A stretch of 64,000 nucleotides of DNA, from the NCBI GenBank assembly GCA_018136815.1, contig CM030932.1:2626234-2690233 (forward strand), read 5' to 3'. The stretch is from Isochrysis galbana (taxonomy: Eukaryota; Haptophyta; Isochrysidales; Isochrysidaceae). The translations under genes and the position numbers were made by a program. Shown here piece by piece: positions 44,667-55,400 of this stretch. Positions within the stretch are counted from its first letter, which is position 1. Each line of letters starts with the position of its first letter. The notes beneath the pieces are model-generated. The model ran no database searches, had not been told where the DNA came from, and was given only the letters and a program-made list of their open reading frames with translations.

Positions 44667-47114
44667 TCACGCAGCCGGAAAAAAGATCGTGGAGTCCGAG
44701 ACGGAGTGTCTATCATTTTGGCTGGCCAACTTGACGAGTGAGCTTCGGCCAGGGCGAGAGGGCTCGTGTCTACTCCTCACAATGTCTGAAAGTGTGCGCG
44801 TCGAAGCAGCGATCGGTGTGCCCGGGCGTGGGCAAAGCGGAGATGCCGTGGCATTCTTTGGGGAGGCGAGACGACGGTGTGGCTGCAAGCAAGAACGTGT
44901 ATGAGGCAATTCAGAACATTTACTCTCCGGTGAAATATCGTTCCATCGTCGCTCTGCTGCCTCGAGAAGTTCACGGGCTCGGTGATGCCACTCCTTTGCA
45001 AGTTGCAAGGGCCTATTGCCCGATCCGTCAACAACGAGCGGGTTGGCGCCAAAAGAAAGTAGCTCCTGCACGACCTCGTGGTAGCCGAACTCGGCGGCGC
45101 AGTGCAACGCTGTCTTCCCATCAGTGCGAGGCAAATGCACGTCAGCACCATTTGAGAGGAGGATACGGACGACGTGCACATGACCCCGCATAGCAGCATC
45201 ACTAAGCGCGCCGCACCATGATGACGACGAGCGATGGTTGATCATGGCCGCCTGTGGTCCAAACCTGTCGAGTATGTACTTGACCAGTTGTGTGACGCCT
45301 GATCGCGAGGCCTCTTGCAGCGGAGTTAGGCCTATCCGATTCGGCCCGAGTGGAAAAGGTGCCCCGTAAACCTCCACAATATAGCGCAAGAGCGTCAGAT
45401 GTCCCTCACGCACAGCCATGGCAGCCAGCTCCTCGCGCTGAATTTCCAAATCACTCGTTCCCCACGTGTACAGGTAGTCCTCAAGATCATCGACAGTCAA
45501 TGCCTCAAGCGGCTTCCAGTAGCAGGGCGGCATCCCAACCGTAGCAGTCGGCTGCCACTCCTCGTCGGGTCGACGCACCGACTTGGCGAGAAGATGCATC
45601 CTATTCATGCGAAGGAGCATGTGCTTGAAGAAGGCGCTGCTCTTAGCCATCGACGGGCCGAGGACGTCCCAGAAGGGCTCGACCATTGTCTCGGTGGAAA
45701 ACTGGGTGCGAAGCTCCGTCAACTTTGTTTCATACATGCTGATGAGCAATGGCTCAAGGGCTTGCTTGTCGCATGGGATGCATATTTCGGTGCCATCCGT
45801 TGCGACGACCACATGATTGCGTTGACAACATGTGAAGGAGCCAGTGAGCACGGCTGAGTGCTCCTGCGAGTGTACGGTGAAGCGGTCCATCGAGTCGTGG
45901 ACCTGCACACGTGGCGGCTGGTCAAGAGGCTGGGTCACCATAAGGGCACGACTGTCGCCGTGTCTGGCGAGCGCGAGGCAGGTCTCCTCCATCCGGCACC
46001 AGCCGCGGGTCTCCCATGAAGAATAGTTGCATTCGCCGCCGTCTTCATGCCGCACGCCGCTCGGGGCGCACACCCAAAAGTTGTTGGCGCGCGCGACGTA
46101 TGTCGGGATGGAGGAGATGGCGTGCTGTTGCAGCTTGGAGACGTTATCCATTGCTGGCTTGGAACTGCACGAGATAACCTGGGGGATTGAGATGTAGTCC
46201 ATCCACACGTAACCGTCAGCCACCGACGCGGCGAACGCCGATTGCAGCTCGTTGCCACGCCGGCGCGTGACTCCTGAGCCTGGCCCACGGAGGGATGCGT
46301 GGCTGCGCCGGCGCAAGCTCCCCGAGTCGGGTCGGCGCAAGGAGGAACTCTCACGGCATGTTCGCTCCGAAGTGGGCGAAAACGAACCCGGTTGCAGCTC
46401 ACCAGGGGAAGAGTCCTCTTGTGCTCTCGGCGGCAGCGACCCGATCAGCAGTGACTGCTCGGATGGCCTCCTCGCCCGTATGAAGCCGATCGGAGAGACA
46501 GAGGGCGATGCCGCCCGCGATGAGGGCAGCGATTCAGTGGACGACGCATGGGATCCTCGTCCATGCCTGCGCAAATCCATGATGAACTGACTGTTCATCT
46601 TGGTATAGCCGCGAAAGAAGGACAGCTTGTCGCACTCGGAGGCAAAGACGTCCTCGCCGTTAGCCACCATGCGAAAGACAGTCTGCATCGTCCTGAGGTG
46701 CGCACCATGCGGGTCCGCCTCATGCCGCCCGCACCACTGGTGGGAGATAAAGTTGACGGAGGAGGTTCGGTCGTCGTCCTCGAGCTTAGTGAGCAAACCC
46801 ATCTCCATCAGCTCGTTGTGTGGCCGTAGCAGGTCGAGCTCAAGGAAGTCGCTCATCTTCATGACGTAGAGCGGGAAGGGGTCATTCATCCCATGGAGTG
46901 AATTGCTCCACTTGACCTCTCCCAAGGCAGCTGGCTCGGCGCGCACGACGGCGGGGATGGACTCTGCGCTGGAGTAGGCGGAAGGATCACACTCCTCCGA
47001 CGAGAGGCGCCTGTCTACCGCCCAGTGAGACCTGCCCTCGCTGCTGAACCATTTGGTTCGCTGGAGGGTGTCGGGATTGAGCGGAGGAGGCTCCCTCCAC
47101 TGGGTGTGCGGCAT
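44667..47114 (-). CDS. TIR-like domain plus ankyrin repeats
   Basis: A single-exon gene of 815 residues. Residues ~118-380 form a domain with VNFISHQW (122), a 130-residue Ser/Arg-rich insertion, YVWMDYISIPQ (302-312), SIPTYVARANNFWV and RGWCRMEE (371-377). Order and spacing resemble a TIR fold, and the WCRME Glu376 lies where TIR NADases carry their catalytic Glu (S-x-W-C-x-x-E). Such SH-W / SIPQ / WCR-E domains are common in large-genome algae and often sit beside ankyrin repeats. About five ankyrin repeats follow (~555-720: GLTPLQEASRSG, LSDAAMRGHVHVVRILLSNGAD, TALHCAAEFGYHEVVQELL), then a Ser/Pro-rich tail. A signalling or immune-like NAD-consuming role is possible but is inference. CT-rich sequence at 47,145-47,480 precedes the ATG. 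Confidence 0.7.
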   Translation of the reverse strand: MPHTQWREPPPLNPDTLQRTKWFSSEGRSHWAVDRRLSSEECDPSAYSSAESIPAVVRAEPAALGEVKWSNSLHGMNDPFPLYVMKMSDFLELDLLRPHNELMEMGLLTKLEDDDRTSSVNFISHQWCGRHEADPHGAHLRTMQTVFRMVANGEDVFASECDKLSFFRGYTKMNSQFIMDLRRHGRGSHASSTESLPSSRAASPSVSPIGFIRARRPSEQSLLIGSLPPRAQEDSSPGELQPGSFSPTSERTCRESSSLRRPDSGSLRRRSHASLRGPGSGVTRRRGNELQSAFAASVADGYVWMDYISIPQVISCSSKPAMDNVSKLQQHAISSIPTYVARANNFWVCAPSGVRHEDGGECNYSSWETRGWCRMEETCLALARHGDSRALMVTQPLDQPPRVQVHDSMDRFTVHSQEHSAVLTGSFTCCQRNHVVVATDGTEICIPCDKQALEPLLISMYETKLTELRTQFSTETMVEPFWDVLGPSMAKSSAFFKHMLLRMNRMHLLAKSVRRPDEEWQPTATVGMPPCYWKPLEALTVDDLEDYLYTWGTSDLEIQREELAAMAVREGHLTLLRYIVEVYGAPFPLGPNRIGLTPLQEASRSGVTQLVKYILDRFGPQAAMINHRSSSSWCGALSDAAMRGHVHVVRILLSNGADVHLPRTDGKTALHCAAEFGYHEVVQELLSFGANPLVVDGSGNRPLQLAKEWHHRARELLEAAERRWNDISPESKCSELPHTRSCLQPHRRLASPKNATASPLCPRPGTPIAASTRTLSDIVRSRHEPSRPGRSSLVKLASQNDRHSVSDSTIFFPAA

Positions 47115-47144
47115 CGCGAAGGGGCGGCGTGCGGGTGAGGAGGT

Positions 47145-47706
47145 GCCCTCTCTCTCTCGCTCGCTCGCTCTCTCGCTCTCTCACGCGCGCTCTCTCTCTG
47201 CCTCTCTCCGTCCCTCCCTCTCTCTCCCTCTCTCCCTCCCTCCCTCCTCCCTCTCTCTCTCTCCCGCCCCCTCCCCTCCCTCGCTCTCTCTCGCTCGCTC
47301 TTTCTCTCACACTCCCTCTCTCTTCCTTTTATCGTAATTTCTCTCCCCAACCCTCTCTCCCTCTCCCTCTCCCTCCGTCCCCTCCTCCGTCTTCCTGGCC
47401 TCTCTCTCTCGCTTCCTCTCTCCGTGCTGCTCGTCTCTCCGCGTCCTCTCCCTCTCCCACCCCCTCTTTCTTAAAGTGTGGGATCCTCTTTCTTCCCCTT
47501 CTCACTGGTGCCCCGTGCTCCACCTGTCAGCGACGGACCCTCTCTCCTCCATCCGCGGGAAGAAGCCAGCCGCTCCATTCTCGACGGGAGAGGAAAGAAA
47601 GAGAGAAGAGATTGAAGACTCTTGAGGAGTGATCCACCCAAGTGCCGAAGGCGCGAGAGGAGGGGTGTTCCTGGAAGGTTCGTACCGTGCCCCGGGGGGG
47701 GGGGGC

Positions 47707-47747
<41 letters not shown>

Positions 47748-47810
47748 AAGAGAGAGAGGGGGGGGGAGGGAGAGAGGGAGGGAGAGGGAGGGAGAGAGAG
47801 AGAGAGAGGT
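47145..47810 (+). repeat. CT-rich and GA-rich tracts
   Basis: CT-rich sequence from 47,145 to about 47,480 and GA-rich sequence from 47,700 to 47,810. The first part is the upstream region of the TIR-ankyrin gene. Open frames across them are low-complexity. Confidence 0.85.
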
Positions 47811-48747
47811 GGTGGTGGCTTCTGGAGACGGATGGGACCCCCCATGCTGAGGATGCGCCGACTTCATCCGTGAGAGGAGCCGAGACGCCGAGCTCGTACG
47901 AGATTGGGTGGACTCCACGCCTGACTTTGGCTTTGGGATAGCGCTCAGCCGTTGGAGCTCGCATCAGAGGTGACGAGCTCCGCGCTCAGATTGGAGCTCG
48001 TGAGCTCGGCTCGTCAGCCCGAGCGATAGCGAGCGGTGGAGCCGCTGATATTGACCATGGATCTGCCGCAGATAAATGCAGATCGTTAGACGCCGCGCGG
48101 GGCGCTCCTCACCGTCCGGAGGCTCCCCCGCCCCCCCCTCTCCCCCCCGCGATCAAAGACGGCGCCCTCCCCCCGCCGCTCGTACGCTCCGCTCTCCACT
48201 GCGACCTGCGCCAAGTTGGGGGCCACACACATGCTGTGATCGAGGCGAACCCTTCGGTTGGTGAGTGTCCGCCTCGCCGTACTCCCCACACTCCTAGAAC
48301 GAGGAGCTTCCTTCACACTCTCGCCGCCCACACGGCTCTGGACCCCACGACTTCCACGCGCCCCCGGCCCCCCCCCCCCCGCCCCCCCCCCCCCCCCCCC
48401 CCCGACACTATCTGGCAACTCCCCCCATGCACTGAAGTACTACTCTACTCTGGGAGGAGAGAAAAGAACTTCTTAGTCGGGGGGGTTTGCAGCGGTTTCA
48501 CTCCGATTTCACCGAGGTTTCACTCCGCGTTTAACTCCAAACGTCGGGGGGAAACCTCGGTGAAACCATGTTTGTTTAACTCCGCCCAGTGGGCGCGTGG
48601 AACCACTCTGGCGGGTTTCACATTTCACTCCCAGTTTTTTGCTCCTACGCGAGCGATGGCGGTGCGCTTGCGGCCCGCCACTCTGGGAGCGAAAGGGTCG
48701 GGGTGCGGCCACACTGGGGCTAGGGCGTGGAATACCCCCCGGAGAGC

Positions 48748-48889
48748 CCCATCTAGGTACAAGTAGATAGTGCCCAACTGCCATCTAGGTAGATGTAGAT
48801 AGTGTCCAATTGCCATCTAGGTAGATGTAGATACTGCATATGCCGTCCTAGTCCTAGATACCTAGATATCTGAGATATCTAGGTATCTA
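48748..48889 (+). repeat. Short tandem repeat and 35-bp palindrome
   Basis: The unit CCATCTAGGTAGATGTAGAT (with flanking GTGTCCAATTG) is repeated about three times at 48,748-48,838. At 48,855-48,889 there is a palindrome with perfect 17-base arms (TAGATACCTAGATATCT) and a single G in the centre. No gene is supported between 47,115 and 48,978. Confidence 0.8.
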
Positions 48890-48978
48890 CCCTTCGGGCC
48901 TAAACTTAAAGTTATAAGAATCCGGGCGCCCGCCCCGTCCGCCCGAGAAGTCCGCGCGCGGCCCGCGGCGTCATCGCC

Positions 48979-49989
48979 ATGAGAGTCGCTCTGGCATGCC
49001 AGCCCTTTCGAGGACGAGCCACGTCAAAGCTCTGTGCTCATGTGGCGCGAGGATGGCGTGCACATGTACAAGGAGCAGGCTTTTGCGCACGGCCGCCCGT
49101 GCCATGGCCCGTGGTGCCACGACTGCAACAAGCTGGAGTCGTGCTCACCGTAGGCCGCATGATCACCTCGGCCACGCTCATGGGCGTTATCCTCTCAACC
49201 TCGGGACGGCACGACCACGCAGGATGCGCGCCGAGGAAGAAGCAACGGACCGTGCGCAGGAACGACATCAACGCCGACGACGGCACCATCTGGGAAGTGG
49301 AGTCGATCGTCGCGCGCCGGCTGGTCAGAGGTGCACCCGAGTACCTCATCAAGTGGGAGGGTTTTGACGAGAAGGACAACACGTGGGAGCCTCTCGAAAA
49401 CTTGGCTGGCATCGAACAACATCTGGCGACCTTTGAGGCGACGGAGCGAAGGAAAAATCAAGAGTTCAACGAAAGCATCCGAGAACGTCAGTTAAAGAAA
49501 CAACGCCAGAGTACTTTGATGCCGCTGCCGAACTCCTCAATTGCAAGTTCAGCGGCGTCGGGGCTGTCGAGCAATGAGATGGCGGCCAAGTCAGAACTAA
49601 CGGCCATGCAGGGCAAGAAGACTGCACCCATTTGGGCGCGCTACCACACACTCGTCGACAAGCCCGATTACGTCGTATGCCAGGAGATCCTGCCCAACTC
49701 GCAGACGCCAAACGAGAAGTGTGGCGCACACTTGTACGCCAAGAGTGGCCCGACCGCACTATGGAATCACCATCAATCGAAGCACAAAAGAGCGTACCAA
49801 GAGCTGAAGAATATGCTCGACGCCGACAACGTCGATGTTGGAGTGTCTCACTCGGACATGCTACGGAAGACTATCAAAGCGACCACATTATCGCAAGGGC
49901 GCAAGGACGAGTGCGACCTAGCGTGTGCGCGGTGGTTGGTCAAGTCTGCTCGTCCCTTGACTGCCGGAGCGCGACCTTCCTTTTCGTGA
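48979..49989 (+). pseudogene. Chromodomain-BED finger hAT transposase, N-terminal part
   Basis: The 336-codon frame carries a chromodomain at ~105-155 (IWEVESIVARRLV...YLIKWEGFDEKDNTWEPLENL, including the Trp-rich signature of methyl-lysine readers). A BED-type zinc finger follows at ~210-275 (IWARYHTLV..., with Cys residues and the ALWNHHQSKH His cluster). It continues as CDLACARWLVKSARPL, which is the usual start of the hAT core. The frame then ends; another frame reads on with DLPFRDVIFTL, suggesting a frameshift and loss of the rest. It is therefore most likely a decayed transposon that used a chromodomain to target chromatin. A host gene made from the two DNA/chromatin-binding domains is an alternative. 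The ATG choice is uncertain. Confidence 0.65.
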
Positions 49990-50179
49990 TGTCATCTTCA
50001 CACTCACACGGGGTCCCCCCCCTCGCAGCGCGTAGACGAGCGCCAGAAGCCAGGTGCGAGCAGCGCGCGCGCAGCGCGAGCCCCCCGCCCGGCCTTGGCC
50101 TGGGTGTGCCATACCCAGCACCTGACCCCGCCCCAGCCCACACCCGCCTCGTGTGGAAATCAAAGCCGCAGCTTGGATT

Positions 50180-50715
50180 GTAACGAGATGAACGAGATGT
50201 AACGAGATGGCCTGATGGCCCGACGACGAGATGAACGAGATGGCCGAGACGGCCCGACGAGATGAACGAGATGGCCCGAGGGCCCGACGAGATGAACGAG
50301 ATTTCGGATAACGGAACTAGACGAGCAGTTTCCCCACTAAGCTTGGTCGTAATGCGGTGAAACCGATTTAGAGACAAGCGGGAAGCCGGGGCGGAAGGAA
50401 CTGGCAAGGAAGCCGGCAGGAAGGCAGAGGAAATGTCTTGGCAAGGCGACGGAGGCATGATTTTAACAGTAGGCGGGATTTTTAACAGTAGGAAGAGGCA
50501 GGAATTTAACAGTAGGAAGAGGCAGGATTTTTACTGGTAGAAGAAGGGCGTGGAATTTACTGGTAGAAGAAGAGCGTGGAATTTAACTGTAGAAGAAGAG
50601 CGGAGAGGAGAAGGAGCGGGGCTCGAACTGCAGAGTACTCCGTCCGGACTCGAACTCGCGACCCAGAGCAAAAGGTTGGTGGAGGCGGTGGGTTGAACCA
50701 CTATGCCACGCGAGA
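50180..50715 (-). repeat. tRNA-derived SINE-like region with tandem repeats
   Basis: On the minus strand TGGCATAGTGG (50,708-50,698) and GAGTTCGAGTCC (50,657-50,646) match the A and B boxes of tRNA genes with normal spacing. The acceptor and T stems do not pair properly, so it is not a working tRNA. Beyond it are about six imperfect copies of an ATTTAACTGTAGAAGAAGAGCG-like unit of ~30-35 bp (50,460-50,600) and ACGAGATGAACGAGATGGCC repeats (50,185-50,310). The whole may be one tRNA-related SINE with a repeated body. Confidence 0.55.
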
Positions 50716-51389
50716 GTTTACGTAGCCATAGGGCCGATGGGAAGGGCTGAGAACCGCCCTATATACTCTGGGTTTTTTTCTCTTCTTTTTCACTCTTCTT
50801 CTTCTTTCTTCCTCTGTTCTTTTTACTGTTTTACTGTTTTTTTCTTTTTGCCTCTGAGACATCGCGAATGCGACACCTCGCAGCAAGCTTCCCTGGCTGA
50901 AAAGTCAGAGTTGGCGTCTCTCTCGGCAGGCGCGGCCGGTCAGCAGATCGGCTACAGGGCTCGAAGGGGTCGAATTGGGGGGGCAGTGCGCGTGTGTATT
51001 CGTAAGATATGTGTATGGACTGTCTGTGCGCCGCATGGCGACGCGCAGGCAGTCCATATGTGCGCGTCTAGAGCCTGATTTCTAGTGTGTGTGGCATGTT
51101 TGAAAGGGCGCTGGGTGCACCATTCGTAACATAATTTAATGATATGTTTATGATAAATAGATCTATCTATCGTAGAGCTGTCAAATCATTTGTCGGTGAA
51201 CGACAAAGAACTGATGTTTCCCGGTCGCCGCATTACAGTTTTTTCGCCGGGCCCTCACCCTCTCTAATCCTCCCCCGAGAGAATTCTCCTCTCCCGCCTC
51301 GCCTCTCGCGGCTGTCTCCCCGGGTGCCGAGGACTTCTCTGCTTGAGCCCAGTTTTTTCTTATTGTCCCCCAGCGGGACTTTTTCTCAC

Positions 51390-51590
51390 ACTGTGATCAC
51401 AAGGAGGCCGTAGCGCGGCCCCCTGTGGCTCGAGGATGAGACCGCGGCGCGGCGCGCCGCGCATCCTGTTACTTCATGACAAGTTAAAAGATACCAAAGG
51501 GGGCCACTGAACGCACAGGGCACACTAACAGTATCGCTCACAAATCAAACGCACACACGGGGGGATTGCGTGGGAGACTCACACAAGCGA
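51390..51590 (+). repeat. Second copy of the LINE internal segment
   Basis: GAGGCC-TAGCGCGGCCCCCTG, GAGACCGCGGCGCGGCGCGC, AAAGGGGGCCACTGAACGCA and AACAGTATCGCT match 17,610-17,800 almost base for base. It ends abruptly at ACACAAGCG, while the 17.8-kb copy goes on into ORF2. It may be a fragment of LINE ORF2 or of a shared leader. Confidence 0.7.
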
Positions 51591-51839
51591 ACAAGGAGAG
51601 AAGACGGTCTGAAAGGCGTGTTCCGAAAAGTGGGGTACCGTGGGGAAACAGTTGCTATGCGCACGCGCCGCGTCCTCGCGCCTCCAAATCCATGTTAACA
51701 GCAACTTTCTAAGCGAAAAAAAACTTATCACCTGGCCCTCTTTTGACGGAACGCGACTTCGCTTTCTCGTCGCCTAGCGGCATTCCTAAGATCGTCGCGT
51801 GTTCGCCCGCCTTTTGTCGGGACACCGAGAGAAAACGTC

Positions 51840-52170
51840 ACGCGCGCGGGGGGGGAGGGGGAACGCCCGGGAAAGAAATCAACAAAAGGGGGGCGGAAAC
51901 TCAAGTAAGCACTCGGGGGAGCAGGAAGGGAAGGGAGAGGGGGGAGAGGGCTTCCGCGGGGCGGGGGGGACCAGGGAGGGGAGAGGAGAGGGGAGACGGA
52001 CCGATTGGAACGGTGCGAGGAAGAGGGAATCGGGGCGCGGCGACGGAGAGGGGGTCGCGCGGGAAAACCTAATAGGGAGCATACGAAAGGGAAGTGTGCA
52101 AGGCCACCCCTTTACCCGCAACATGCAGCGTCGCGCGCGCGGCGAGATCATTAAGAAGTTTTTTTTGAAT
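51840..52170 (+). repeat. GA-rich tract ending in a LINE-like tail
   Basis: Purine-rich sequence followed at 52,136-52,168 by GCGGCGAGATCATTAAGAAGTTTTTTTT, which resembles the 3' tail of the LINE and SINE-B. It may be a truncated insertion. No gene is supported from 49,990 to 52,425. Confidence 0.45.
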
Positions 52171-52425
52171 TCTATTGTGGAAGGGGCTCGCGTTGGGCAA
52201 TATGCAATACAATGATACCCTAGAACAAGGATGTTATACCTCGAGACGGATCGCATCCGTAATATTTATACATGAACTTGGTTGAGTGAACCAAGTATAA
52301 ACGTTGTTCTTAGTTGAACAACAGATAGTAGTTGGAGCAAAGTTAGCAGAAGAATGCGATTGGGTCTGTCCAGCTCTGCACCACCCTCTCTCTTATCTGC
52401 TCGACCAACGGCCACATTCCAATCA

Positions 52426-55400
52426 TCATAGCCTCAGCACAACCGTTTCTAGACCGTGGCCGCCGACCGCGAGTACAGCCTTGAATTGTGCTTGGACTTC
52501 CGTCGTTGCGACATCTGCGACATCCTTGCTCTCACCCTGCGCACACAGCTCTGCTGCCGTGCAACGATCCTGGGGGGCGGAGGTGAGAGATAGAATCGCA
52601 AGACTAGTCACTCGCTGTACTCCCACATACCGGGTACAAATCGCCGTCAGAACTGGTGGGCCATCATCGGCATCTTCCTCTCCTCCAGGTGAGTCCATGC
52701 TAGTAAACGGTTCCTCTCCAACAGAGGTTGAGGATGTTGAAGAGGACCAGTGGGACGCTCCGCCCGTGGCCTGCGCACTCCAACCCGTTCCGCATCGGAG
52801 CGAGCTAGTGGTTGCGGCAGCCCGATCAATCTTCCACGCGCATAAGCGTTGATCATGGCCGCACGTGAAAATAAAATCGCCCGTGCAGGCGATCGCGCGC
52901 ACAGATGCGCCGTGCGCGCCCCTCTGCCGCCACTGACGTCGTATGGTGACGCGCACATTTTTCGACGTAGCGATTGGCCGAGCAGCGGGCTTGCGGGAAG
53001 CGCTAGGCTCGGTCTTCCTCCCCAAATCACTGGTGGTGTCGACAACGGCATCCACGTCCGCGCAACCATCGACCGGACGAACCATCAGACTGAGGACACC
53101 TACGGCCTGGTCATCGCCCGCTGTTACCACAACAATTGGTTGCGAGCTACCGTCTGCCGCTGCAAAGGATTGGGTGCTAATAGCTAGCGCGTTGAGGCCC
53201 ATTGAATGCAGCTGAACCTGCAGCAACGGGCGTGGCGCTTTCGTTTGAATTCTGCAAGCTGTGATATTAGAGCCAACTTGCGACGCCCCGGTCGGCATAC
53301 ACAACAAAGGTGTCACATCCCATACGGTGAGTTTACCGCTGGTGTCTCCGGCTAAAACGAGGAGTGCCTCGTTCGATCCAGCGGACGCAGATGTGCCCAC
53401 TTCACGCATCGGTATGCGATGATGGTGCAGCCCCAAGCTAAGCACGGGGCCACAGCCTTGTGGCGCCGGAAGCTCCGACGAGTGAGGTATCACATCTCCG
53501 ATAGTCGGGGTTTGGAACAAATGAAGCAGTATCACCCCAGTCGAAGTGCCGGCGGCGCACACGCTGAGCTGCGAGCCCTCACGCTGACCGTCCTCATCAA
53601 GGCAGATAGTGGCAGCAGCGAGTACCATGTATCGAGCATCAGAATCTCCGGCGCGACGTAGAACAACACGGTCGTCCGGCTCGCCAGGGTTCGACGGCAG
53701 TCCAAAATGGCGACGCTGTACGTCTCGTTGGGTGCGCGCTGGCGGCTCTCGGGAGCACCGCAATTCCACACGGAGCCCCTGGCGTTCCCCGTCTCGTAAG
53801 GGCGTGCTCGCGGAGGTCAAGGTGGCGGGAGTTGGCAGTTGAATCCCCCAACACTTCAGCACCTCTTTGCCACCAGCCGAGAAGAGCAGCACATCAGCGC
53901 CAAAGCCAACTGGAGCGGCACAGGTAGCGAGCGCACGCACCGGTGCCGGATGTCCCGAGAGAATTATTTGCGAGGTAAAATGCCGAGGGAGAGGCTGAGG
54001 CGTCGCAGTCAAAATTCGTACCATATTGTCCTCGCCGCCAGTTGCCAATAGTAAGGGGGACGTGTACGCGATGGTTTGCGCGTCGGACTCCGGTACGGTT
54101 TCAGCGAGGCCACGAAGTGCTTTTTCACTTCCCTGAGCAAAAGGAGGCGCCGCCATAGCAACTGTTGCAGTGAGCATGGGTGCCAGCCCTCCTGTGGAGC
54201 TCGGAATGGTCACAATAGTGTGCACCCCTTTTCCGTGGATACCTGCCTCAAGCGAGTAAGATTGCCAGGGCTCTTGGTACATCGTCGCAATGGCACGTTC
54301 ATGCCGCAGCCGACCGGTCGCTTCCGGTGCAGGACAAGAGCAACCTTGGTGCACGTTGGCATTGGATGTGGCGGCAAGCCTCTTATGAACCAGTGCTTCA
54401 GAGGCGCTCAGGCCGTTGTGGTGTATCCTCACCACCCCGGCTTGTGAGTACGCCAAAACGAGAGCTTGCACCGCGGCGACTGGAACGTCACAAGAGGTAT
54501 GGTCGAGATTATTGCACATCGGTTCCGTGCCGAGTGTCGCCAATGGCTGCAGGCACGTCCAAAGACCGACATCTTTGGGGTGCTTGTAACCGGCAGATGG
54601 CATAACCAATAATTGTTGTCGAGCACTTAACCTCCAAAGAATCAAGCGCTTTTGTACGAAAGCCGCGATGATGAGGTCAATCCCTCCGACAAGTGGCGTG
54701 TCCTCGCCGCCCCCACGTTCGCTTGAAAGAGCGACGTCTTCCCCAGCTTCAACAGGCATCGCGCTACCGATGAGTATCGACGTGTGGCTGCTGCACTCAG
54801 CCGCATGCAATTGATCACCTTCCCCGGGCACGAAAGGTGGCTCACCATTCTGGGGCCACGCGACGGGAAGTGGAAGCATCTTTTCCAGATACCCCGCTAT
54901 TGGCACCCTCCACCGACGGAGGACTGTCAATCGAAGAGAATCGCCGCCTGTTTTGGGCCATCCGCGAACTCGATGCGGGTGCTCCGTGCTCTCAGTCGCC
55001 GGTTCTCTAACCGCGCTTCCAAAGCACGCCCTTGAGCTGCTGCAATCGTTGCTGCACGCCTCCTCACACACCATTTCAATGACATGGCCATCGCGTCCAC
55101 AGCTGAGCACACGTCCTTTGGATGCTCCACCTGCTGGTGCTCTACAACCCTCCGATCCGGTGAGGTCCATGTAGTCTGCGCAAGCGCAGAAGCTACCCAC
55201 GCGACGGGCAGCTAATTCAGAGCTGAGCAAATGCGTCACACATTGCTTCCCGTGCACGCTCGGGAGACACACCGTCATCGGGCACTGCAGTCTATCATCT
55301 TCACGATTTGTTGGCTCCTCCCGGATCCCGCCGGACGCTTTCGTGGCCTGCACGCGCACTTCACTCATCGACACCGTACCTGCGGCCCCGATATCGGCAG

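Noticed and set aside
50635-50715. tRNA gene on the minus strand
   Set aside because: A and B boxes are present, but the acceptor and T stems do not pair, so a functional tRNA is unlikely.
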